Below, in pieces: positions 13,194 through 18,060 of a stretch of 18,060 nucleotides of DNA. This stretch comes from Campylobacteraceae bacterium (GTDB lineage Bacteria > Campylobacterota > Campylobacteria > Campylobacterales > Sulfurovaceae). Where the stretch lies: assembly GCA_026982175.1 (NCBI GenBank), contig JALSHP010000189.1:1-18060 (forward strand). The letters run 5' to 3'. Every line of letters begins with the position of its first letter. The stretch's first letter is position 1. Under the pieces are notes generated by a model, which made no database searches, was not told the origin of the DNA, and saw nothing but the letters and a program-made list of their open reading frames with translations. Both the position numbers and the translations under genes were made by a program.

Positions 13194-14360
13194 ATGACAT
13201 TCACCACCCCACTACAAAAAAATGCTATTAAAATCATGCTTCTAGGCTCTGGAGAGCTTGGCAAAGAGGTCGCGATTGAGGCTCAACGTTTGGGCGTTGA
13301 AGTTGTTGCTGTTGATAAGTATAAAAATGCTCCTGCTCACTTGGTCGCCAACCGTGCTTATGTCATTGATATGCAAGATGAAACGGCTGTTTTAGAGGTG
13401 ATTGAAAAAGAGAATCCTACTTACATTTTACCTGAAGTTGAAGCCATTTCTATTTCAGCTCTTTTTGAAGCAGAAAAAAAAGGCTTTCATGTCATTCCCA
13501 ATGCTGAAGCTGTAAACAAAACCATGAACCGTAAAAACATTCGTGTCTTCGCTGCTGAAGAGTTAGGACTGAAAACCTCTAACTACCAATTTGTTAAAAC
13601 CTTAGAAGAGCTAAAAGTAGCCTCAGAACAAATTAAATTTCCGTGTGTCATCAAACCTGTCATGAGTTCTTCTGGGCATGGTCAAAGCATTGCTAGAAGT
13701 GCTGATGATATTGAAAAGTCATGGGAAATTGCCAAAGAGGCACGAGGGGATGCCAGTGAATTAATCGTTGAAGAATTTGTTCCTTTTGATTATGAGATTA
13801 CCCTACTCACCGTTAGAAATGAGACAGGAACGGTTTTTTGTGATGCCATTGGTCATGTGCAAAAAGATGGTGACTTCATCTTGTCTTGGCAACCAATGAA
13901 CATGAGCCAAGAAGCCCTACAAAAAGCCAAAGATATTGCCAAAGCCGTTACCGATGGTCTAGGTGGACGAGGAATTTTCGGTGTAGAGTTCTTTGTCAAA
14001 GATGAAGAGGTTTATTTTTCAGAACTTAGCCCACGCCCACACGACACAGGTATGGTGACGCTTATGACCCAAAGCCAAAGCCAATTTGCACTGCACATAA
14101 GAGCTGTTTTAGGTCTTCCTCTTAACTACACCACCTATGGGGCAGGAGCTTGTGGAGCGTACAAAGCCAAAAATGAGAGTGAAAACCCAAGCCTTGAAAT
14201 TCCAGATGATGCTTTTAGCAACAACAGTTATGTGAGAGTATTCGGAAAACCAGATAGTCATGTAGGTCGCCGTATGGCTGTGAGTTTGGTCTTAGATGAA
14301 GATGTTGAAAAGGCTAAAGAGAGAGCTTTGGAGATAGTCGCTGGAATTTCAGATAAGTAG
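13194..14360 (+). CDS. purT: Formate-dependent phosphoribosylglycinamide formyltransferase (GAR transformylase 2)
   Basis: Uses ATP and formate to formylate glycinamide ribonucleotide, the third step of purine synthesis, replacing the folate-dependent PurN. 388 residues against 392 in E. coli. An N-terminal Rossmann-like domain with LLGSGELGKEVAIEAQRLG (16-34) and VDKYKNAPAH is followed by the ATP-grasp domain with Lys154 (CVIKPVMSSSGHGQS) and the magnesium/ATP segment VEFFVKDEEVYFSELSPRPHDTG, quoted in parts: SELSPRPHDTG. The C-terminal ATP-grasp lid region is complete. AAGGA lies 8 nt before the ATG. It stands alone as a transcription unit between the rnr tail copy and an unrelated small gene. 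Confidence 0.97.
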   Translation: MTFTTPLQKNAIKIMLLGSGELGKEVAIEAQRLGVEVVAVDKYKNAPAHLVANRAYVIDMQDETAVLEVIEKENPTYILPEVEAISISALFEAEKKGFHVIPNAEAVNKTMNRKNIRVFAAEELGLKTSNYQFVKTLEELKVASEQIKFPCVIKPVMSSSGHGQSIARSADDIEKSWEIAKEARGDASELIVEEFVPFDYEITLLTVRNETGTVFCDAIGHVQKDGDFILSWQPMNMSQEALQKAKDIAKAVTDGLGGRGIFGVEFFVKDEEVYFSELSPRPHDTGMVTLMTQSQSQFALHIRAVLGLPLNYTTYGAGACGAYKAKNESENPSLEIPDDAFSNNSYVRVFGKPDSHVGRRMAVSLVLDEDVEKAKERALEIVAGISDK

Positions 14361-14391
14361 CCACCTACACAATTATGCTATTTTTTTAAGC

Positions 14392-14397
14392 TATACT
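14392..14397 (+). promoter_or_regulatory. -10 box upstream of the four-Cys protein gene
   Basis: TATACT lies 27 nt before the ATG at 14425; AAGGAG at 14412-14417 gives a strong ribosome-binding site at 7 nt spacing. Confidence 0.45.
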
Positions 14398-14424
14398 CTT
14401 TGAACTATTTTAAGGAGTTCAGAG

Positions 14425-14913
14425 ATGAAAAAGCATAAAATCAAGATAACAAAAGAGGATTTCTCGTTTGTATGTCCTTTAAAGACAGAAGATATGCGTA
14501 GTGTAGAGGGTGGCTATTTTTGCCAAAAGTGTGACAAAAAAGTGCATGATGTCAGCAACATGAGTCACAATGAATTTGAAACACTCAAAGCCAAAAGTTC
14601 AAACCTTTGCATTACCATTAAAAAAGTAGCCACGGTTAGTTTGGTCTTAGGTCTCTCTGCTTGTGCAAAAGCACCACAGCCACATCTCACAGGAAAAATA
14701 GCACCAAATACTTCATGTGATAGCAACGTAACTAAAGCTCCTAAAAAAAATCGACTTGCACCATTTACTGCTGTGGATAAAAATGAAACGATTATTATTG
14801 ATGAAATAGCTGAACCACAGATAGCAGGGGGAATTAGTATGCCTCAAGAGATGCCAAAAGAGATTAAAGAAGAGAAAGAAAAAATAGAAAAAAAAGAGTT
14901 AGAGAAAAAATAA
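14425..14913 (+). CDS. Four-Cys domain protein with internal lipobox-like segment, unknown function
   Basis: 162 residues, no certain family. Residues 1-62 hold Cys17, Cys33, Cys36 and Cys62 in the pattern CPLKTEDM...GGYFCQKCDKKVHDVSNM...NLC. This recalls an N-terminal domain common in Bacteroidota proteins (C-x-M...G-x-FC-xx-C-x-K-x-V-x-D-x-S/T-x-M...LC), probably a zinc site. A Lys pair then leads a short hydrophobic run ending in LSAC (66-80), which looks like a lipoprotein signal and lipobox but lies inside the chain, not at its start. Residues 81-162 are low-complexity, with Pro/Lys/Glu repeats and an acidic-basic C-terminus. It is either a cytoplasmic metal domain joined to a membrane segment or a fusion of a small zinc protein with a lipoprotein. 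The start is firm from the strong AAGGAG. Confidence 0.7.
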   Translation: MKKHKIKITKEDFSFVCPLKTEDMRSVEGGYFCQKCDKKVHDVSNMSHNEFETLKAKSSNLCITIKKVATVSLVLGLSACAKAPQPHLTGKIAPNTSCDSNVTKAPKKNRLAPFTAVDKNETIIIDEIAEPQIAGGISMPQEMPKEIKEEKEKIEKKELEKK

Positions 14914-14924
14914 TATTTAAAGTC

Positions 14925-14961
14925 AAAAAAGAAGATGACACAAGAAAAATTCTTGTGTCAT
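14925..14961 (-). terminator. Rho-independent terminator of rpsO
   Basis: ATGACACAAGAA (14935-14946) pairs perfectly with TTCTTGTGTCAT (14950-14961). On the minus strand the 12-bp stem is followed by CTTCTTTTTT. It lies 16 bp past the rpsO stop. The plus strand has no T-run after the stem, so it serves rpsO only. Confidence 0.85.
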
Positions 14962-14977
14962 GAAGCAGTAAAAAGTA

Positions 14978-15247
14978 TTAGTTTCTAATACCCATATCAG
15001 CTTTGATTGTGTTCCATCTTGCTAAGTCAACTTTTCTTAGGTATCTCATAAGTCTTCTTCTTTGACCAACAAGTTTAAGAAGCCCAAGTCTTGAAGAGTG
15101 GTCTTTTTTGTTGATTTTAAGGTGTTCAGTTAAGTATTTAATTCTCTCTGTAATTAATGCAACTTGAATCTCTGTAGAACCTGTATCGTTCTCACCTCTT
15201 GAATATTTAGCAATTATTTCTGCTTTTTTAGCCGTATCTAAAGCCAT
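14978..15247 (-). CDS. rpsO: 30S ribosomal protein S15
   Basis: Primary binder of the 16S rRNA three-way junction in the central domain of the 30S subunit. 89 residues, the standard length. The family pattern is clear: GENDTGSTEIQVALITERI, HLKINKKDHSSRLGLLKLV with the His/Asp/Ser rRNA contacts, then GQRRRLMRYL. AGGAGGT lies about 5 nt before the ATG. In many bacteria rpsO is followed by pnp; here it is not, because a terminator and an unrelated convergent gene follow. Confidence 0.98.
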   Translation of the reverse strand: MALDTAKKAEIIAKYSRGENDTGSTEIQVALITERIKYLTEHLKINKKDHSSRLGLLKLVGQRRRLMRYLRKVDLARWNTIKADMGIRN

Positions 15248-15310
15248 AATGACCTCCTGATTGGTAGTTTAATTTTTCACTTGTTTTAAGGCAAATGAAA
15301 TGGAACTGAC

Positions 15311-15316
15311 ATTCTA
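15311..15316 (-). promoter_or_regulatory. Possible rpsO promoter
   Basis: Minus strand reads TAGAAT, giving a leader of roughly 55-60 nt before rpsO, long enough for S15 autoregulation, though no pseudoknot was established. TCTAGC/GCTAGA half-sites (15313-15318 and 15332-15337) overlap it. Confidence 0.35.
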
Positions 15317-15355
15317 GCCAAATAGCCTTAGAGCTAGACTTAATCTATATTAGAG

Positions 15356-15361
15356 TAAAAT
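15356..15361 (+). promoter_or_regulatory. -10 box of the Rrf2 regulator gene
   Basis: TAAAAT lies 32 nt before the ATG at 15394, with AAGGAG at 15378-15383 (10 nt spacing). It is divergent from rpsO; the two promoters are about 45 bp apart. Confidence 0.45.
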
Positions 15362-15393
15362 GGTTCTTATTATTAAAAAGGAGTGTTTGATTT

Positions 15394-15798
15394 ATGTTAC
15401 TTACCCGTGCTAGTGAATATGCCCTACTTGCTCTTGACATTATTAGAAATTCAGAGCAACCTTTAGGAGCTGAACAACTGGCAATCAGTCTTTCCATTCC
15501 TAAAAGTTTTTTAGCTAAGATTTTACAGAGCCTTGCCAAAGCTGATATATTGGAATCTAAAAAAGGTGCACATGGAGGGTTTATCTTGATTAAAGATGCC
15601 TCTTCTATCTCTATTGCTTCGATTATTATCGCCGCTGAAGGGAAAACTCCTGCCGTTTTTGACTGTACCCAATACACGACTTCTTGTCCAAGTGTTGCAA
15701 TGGGGTCTTGTACCATTAGCCCTTTTTTAATGACCTTTCAAACAAAAATAGATACTTTTTTACACGAACTTACTTTAGAGGATATTTTTACTTCATGA
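15394..15798 (+). CDS. Rrf2-family transcriptional regulator, likely Fe-S type
   Basis: DNA-binding regulator of the IscR/NsrR/RsrR group. 134 residues. The N-terminus MLLTRASEYALLALDII matches the family, a winged helix-turn-helix follows (AEQLAISLSIPKSFLAKILQSL at ~26-47, quoted in parts: SIPKSFLAKILQSL), and the wing is LESKKGAHGGF (53-63). Three Cys at 91, 98 and 106 match the cluster-ligand region of IscR-type proteins, with spacing C-x6-C-x7-C. Its stop overlaps the start of the DHH phosphoesterase gene in ATGA, so the two are translated together. It may sense iron-sulfur status, NO or redox state; which one is not visible. Its likely targets are its own promoter and possibly the divergent rpsO region. 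Confidence 0.9.
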   Translation: MLLTRASEYALLALDIIRNSEQPLGAEQLAISLSIPKSFLAKILQSLAKADILESKKGAHGGFILIKDASSISIASIIIAAEGKTPAVFDCTQYTTSCPSVAMGSCTISPFLMTFQTKIDTFLHELTLEDIFTS

Positions 15799-16844
15799 AC
15801 ATCTACCACCTTTCACACATCGACCTTGACGGCTATGGCTGTCAATACCTAGCGGATGCTTGTTTTAACAAACAGCACAACCACAAACTCACCTCCTACA
15901 ATGCCAACTACGGTCCAGAAGTCAAAGCGAGACTAGAAGAGATTATTGTTGCGATTAAACGTGAGAAGTTTTTAGGCAATGAAGCAGAGCAAATTATCTT
16001 AGTTACTGACCTAAACCTCACCACCAAAGAGGCAAAATGGATAGAAGCCCAAGTGATGGAAGTGGGTGCAAAGCTTCAACTTCTTGACCATCATGGTTCA
16101 GGTGCAAAAACAGCTGAACTCTATGCTTGGTATCTACTTGACACCAATCGTTGTGCCACGCTCATTACCTATGAGTGGTTAAAACAGCACCATGATTTTG
16201 ATAAAGAGGGAGAATATGCTCAAATTGTCAAAGCCATCAATGCCATTGACATTTGGGTAAGTGACGATGAACTCTTTGAGTTTGGAAAAGTAGGTTTAGG
16301 CATGATTTCAGGGGCAAGAGAGATTAATCGTACCCTTTTTCCTGCACAAGATAGAGCCTTAAAACTCTCGTTAGTCGAAGCCATGAAGAACTATGCAAAC
16401 AAAGAAAACGCCCACATTGCCTTGGATGATGATTTACATCAGATTAAAAAATCCTTCTTTAAACAAAAAGAGGACAACACCAAAGATAATTTAGCCGCCA
16501 TCTACTTAACCCAACTTTTAAGTGAAGACAAACAACGCTTAACCATTGAGTATCGTGGTAAAAAAGGGCTTTTGGGCTACAACTTAGGGAACACTTCTAT
16601 TTTAGGAAACACTTTTTTAGTAGAAAATCCTGACTATCATTTCTATATGGACATTAACTGGCGTGGGAACTTCTCATTGCGTTCTAACAATAAGCTTGAT
16701 GTTTCAAAAATGGCTGAAGAAGTAGGAAATGGTGGGGGACACCCCAATGCAAGTGGCGGGAAGATTAAGGAGTTTAAAGACTCTTTTGTCTACTCTGATA
16801 TAAAAAACTTTGTTCAAGAGTATATTGATGAGAAGAGTGCCTAA
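15795..16844 (+). CDS. DHH/DHHA1 family phosphoesterase
   Basis: Manganese-dependent phosphoesterase of the DHH superfamily, which includes NrnA-type nanoRNases/pAp phosphatases and c-di-AMP hydrolases. 349 residues, about the NrnA size. Motifs are HIDLDGYG (8-15; Asp10, Asp12), LVTDLNLT (69-76; Asp72), DHHGSG (98-103), and the DHHA1 signature GGGHPNASG (313-321). There are no membrane segments or PAS/GGDEF regions as in GdpP, so it is a soluble stand-alone enzyme. The substrate is unknown: pAp, short RNA or a cyclic-dinucleotide product are all possible. It overlaps the upstream Rrf2 gene by 4 bp. There is no clear terminator, only a 5-bp GAGTG/CACTC hairpin at its stop. Confidence 0.88.
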   Translation: MNIYHLSHIDLDGYGCQYLADACFNKQHNHKLTSYNANYGPEVKARLEEIIVAIKREKFLGNEAEQIILVTDLNLTTKEAKWIEAQVMEVGAKLQLLDHHGSGAKTAELYAWYLLDTNRCATLITYEWLKQHHDFDKEGEYAQIVKAINAIDIWVSDDELFEFGKVGLGMISGAREINRTLFPAQDRALKLSLVEAMKNYANKENAHIALDDDLHQIKKSFFKQKEDNTKDNLAAIYLTQLLSEDKQRLTIEYRGKKGLLGYNLGNTSILGNTFLVENPDYHFYMDINWRGNFSLRSNNKLDVSKMAEEVGNGGGHPNASGGKIKEFKDSFVYSDIKNFVQEYIDEKSA

Positions 16845-16859
16845 AAACACTCCTCTTAC

Positions 16860-16871
16860 AAGTTTAAACTT
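16860..16871. terminator. Short palindrome between convergent genes
   Basis: AAGTTTAAACTT, a 12-bp perfect palindrome in the 27-bp gap between the convergent DHH and outer-membrane protein genes. It is weak as a terminator because there is no GC stem or T-run. Confidence 0.25.
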
Positions 16872-17603
16872 CTAAAAATCCCACACTAACTTTCCGTAAG
16901 CTCCTGAAAAGTCACTATCCATAGAGAGACCATCTATGTCATTAAGTTGTAGCTTCATGGTTTTGTACCCTGCTTCAAGCCCTAAGCCTAAAGCAAATGT
17001 GTAACGCACCCCTGCTTCGGCATCATAGATAGTATTTCCATCATAACTTACATAGTTTCCCTCTAGTTGAAAACTTAAATCTGTTGTTGGCACATCAAAT
17101 CTGGCTTTGGCATAGAGCATGGGAAGGGGTGCTTGAAAATTAGAAGTTTCATCTTCTGTGGTGGTCTTCACACTCAACACCCCATCAATCAACTTTACAT
17201 TCACCCCAACATCAATATTGACCCAATTGTCTAATAGCTCATAATAGAGTGCCACATCATACATTTTTAAATCTAAATTACTATCTAGTTTATCGACAAC
17301 ATTAAAAGTTGCTCCACCAAAGCTAAAGTTTTTACTCGCATGACCATTTCCCGCATGAGAAAATGCTGTATATCCTACTTTAACATTGGGAATAATAGGA
17401 AGTGGATGTTCTAAATAGGCTTTTAGAAAAATATCACTCTGTCCACTCCATTGTAAATCTTTTTCAATATCAACACTATCCCCATTATAAGAAGCTACCC
17501 CACTAGGTGTATGATTGTAATAGCCAATATTTACCTCTCCTCCAATAAAATCTGCTTGTGAGAATGTTGTAATGAGCGTTGCCAATAAGAATGTTTTTTT
17601 CAT
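16872..17603 (-). CDS. Outer-membrane beta-barrel-like protein (TIGR04219-type)
   Basis: 243 residues. A signal peptide at 1-17 (MKKTFLLATLITTFSQA) precedes a mature start DFIGGEVNIGYYNHTPSG. The mature chain alternates polar and hydrophobic residues in strand-length blocks and ends in Phe (KLVWDF), the outer-membrane insertion signature. Features such as DIEKDLQW, AYLEHPLPIIPNVKVGY and a Gly/Ala-rich penultimate strand fit the small family annotated TIGR04219, common in Campylobacterota and Gammaproteobacteria; about 8-10 strands are expected. The role is unknown, with a pore or structural barrel most likely. AAGGA lies 7 nt before the ATG. It is divergent from the SCP-2-like gene with a 163-bp gap. 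Confidence 0.8.
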   Translation of the reverse strand: MKKTFLLATLITTFSQADFIGGEVNIGYYNHTPSGVASYNGDSVDIEKDLQWSGQSDIFLKAYLEHPLPIIPNVKVGYTAFSHAGNGHASKNFSFGGATFNVVDKLDSNLDLKMYDVALYYELLDNWVNIDVGVNVKLIDGVLSVKTTTEDETSNFQAPLPMLYAKARFDVPTTDLSFQLEGNYVSYDGNTIYDAEAGVRYTFALGLGLEAGYKTMKLQLNDIDGLSMDSDFSGAYGKLVWDF

Positions 17604-17637
17604 TTTATTTCCTTAATCTTTTATTAATTTTATTACA

Positions 17638-17668
17638 GTTCCACTTAGTCTATGCTTCTTAATGGAAC
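17638..17668. promoter_or_regulatory. Inverted repeat GTTCCA/TGGAAC upstream of the outer-membrane protein gene
   Basis: GTTCCA (17638-17643) and TGGAAC (17663-17668), 19 nt apart, within imperfect 13-nt arms. It lies 35-65 bp before the minus-strand ATG, where a regulator could act. It could also form a leader hairpin if transcription starts upstream of it. Confidence 0.3.
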
Positions 17669-17675
17669 AGTTATT

Positions 17676-17697
17676 TATAAATCATGATTTATATCAT
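17676..17697. promoter_or_regulatory. 18-bp palindrome overlapping an FNR/CRP-type site
   Basis: TATAAATCATGATTTATA (17676-17693) is a perfect palindrome. Overlapping it, ATGAT-TTAT-ATCAT (17684-17697) is a perfect 5-bp inverted repeat with a 4-nt spacer, matching the TGAT-N4-ATCA core of FNR-family sites. Its centre lies about 48 bp before the predicted start of the SCP-2-like gene, near the usual activator position, and it may also reach the divergent gene. Confidence 0.45.
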
Positions 17698-17726
17698 TGC
17701 CTATTGTTACTATTTTAATGTATCAT

Positions 17727-17732
17727 TATACT
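17727..17732 (+). promoter_or_regulatory. -10 box of the SCP-2-like gene
   Basis: TATACT lies 34 nt before the ATG at 17767; AAGGA at 17756-17760 is the ribosome-binding site (6 nt spacing). Confidence 0.45.
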
Positions 17733-17766
17733 ATTAAATAATAAAACAATAATATAAGGAAAAAAT

Positions 17767-18060
17767 ATGGCAAAAATATGTAGTGGCGAATGGATGAACC
17801 AATTAAAAGATGCATGGAATGCAGAACCAGAGGTTTGTGATGCTTTAGCAGAGATTAATTTCTCTTCAGTTATCGCGTGTGGATTTAAAGGAGATGACAA
17901 ACCAACTGGTGTCTTCATTGTTGAAAATGGTGTTTGTACTCGTGCAGGTGACTATGATGGTGAAGAGGTAAACTGGGACATGAGAGGAACACCAGAGAAC
18001 TGGAAAAAGTGGATTGCAAAACCATTAACCATGACTACCATGGGTATGGCTGTGACCATG
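17767..18060 (+). CDS. SCP-2 sterol-transfer-like protein, 3'-truncated by window edge
   Basis: 98 codons are visible from the ATG to the window end, with no stop. The protein begins MAKICSGEWMNQLKDAWNAE, followed by EINFSSVIACGFKGDDKPTG, VFIVENGVCTRAGDYDGEEV and NWDMRGTPENWKKWIAKPL, ending in a Met/Thr/Gly-rich stretch. This matches small bacterial SCP-2-like proteins of about 110-130 residues, so perhaps 15-30 residues are missing. Such proteins form a hydrophobic pocket and are often encoded near anaerobic or aromatic/hydrocarbon metabolism genes, but the ligand is unknown. There is no signal peptide, so it is cytoplasmic. It has its own promoter, with a possible FNR-family site upstream. 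Confidence 0.8.
   Translation, partial: MAKICSGEWMNQLKDAWNAEPEVCDALAEINFSSVIACGFKGDDKPTGVFIVENGVCTRAGDYDGEEVNWDMRGTPENWKKWIAKPLTMTTMGMAVTM

Noticed and set aside
15345..15716. Minus-strand open frame opposite the Rrf2 regulator gene
   Set aside because: Covers the winged-helix region of a clear Rrf2 protein and crosses its promoter; no family resemblance.
17715..17918. Minus-strand open frame over the SCP-2-like gene start
   Set aside because: The plus-strand product matches a known family and has promoter and ribosome-binding site.
1..18060. CRISPR arrays, insertion sequences, integrases, rRNA
   Set aside because: No regularly spaced repeats, transposase or recombinase frames, or rRNA-like stretches were found; the only large direct repeat is the rnr tail pair.

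Overview
The window looks like chromosome from a Campylobacterota (epsilonproteobacterial) genome, probably a free-living Sulfurimonas/Sulfurovum/Arcobacter-type organism. The reasons are AT-rich DNA with short intergenic gaps, an acpP-fabF-accA operon, a short single-subunit RNase R, a glutamine synthetase with Phe at the usual adenylylation position (as reported for Helicobacter pylori GlnA), and frequent extended -10 (TGnTAnnnT) promoters without a clear -35 box. The assignment is inferred from gene content; no database search was run.

Layout. 1-1310: 3' part of a plus-strand DEAD-box helicase (DbpA type), cut by the left edge. 4792-1307 (minus): acpP, fabF, accA, then two small coiled-coil proteins of unknown function, read as one fatty-acid synthesis operon with an attenuator-like hairpin after acpP. 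4793-5263: an AT-rich gap of about 470 bp holding the acpP promoter, an operator-like palindrome, a possible short untranslated transcript and the promoter of the next gene. 5264-9428 (plus): a Bax-like exported glucosaminidase, a PHP-domain histidinol-phosphatase-like protein, glnA with a strong terminator, and a membrane-anchored L,D-transpeptidase with a Cys-rich linker. 10176-9433 (minus): an unrecognised polytopic membrane protein. 10264-12228: rnr. 12229-13147: an accessory insertion holding a Phd-type antitoxin and MazF/PemK-type toxin, bounded on both sides by copies of the rnr 3' end. 13194-14360: purT. 14425-14913: a four-Cys protein with an internal lipobox-like segment. 15247-14978 (minus): rpsO. 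15394-16844: an Rrf2-type regulator translationally coupled to a DHH phosphoesterase. 17603-16872 (minus): an outer-membrane beta-barrel-like protein. 17767 to the right edge: the start of an SCP-2-like protein.

Most of the window is housekeeping: membrane lipid precursors, nitrogen assimilation, purine synthesis, RNA processing and cell-wall remodelling. The least ordinary part is the rnr-purT interval. The toxin-antitoxin pair sits between the intact rnr and a second, slightly diverged copy of its last 56 bp, with 3 of 4 differences silent and a 6-codon in-frame insertion in the distal copy. This is what integration by recombination at a gene's 3' end would leave. Other points worth a second look are two genes whose extended -10 lies only 6 nt before the ATG (predicted leaderless mRNAs), a CxxCH motif in the L,D-transpeptidase linker, a four-Cys domain reminiscent of Bacteroidota proteins, and an FNR-type half-site pair upstream of the SCP-2 gene. 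No rRNA, tRNA, CRISPR array or insertion sequence was seen.
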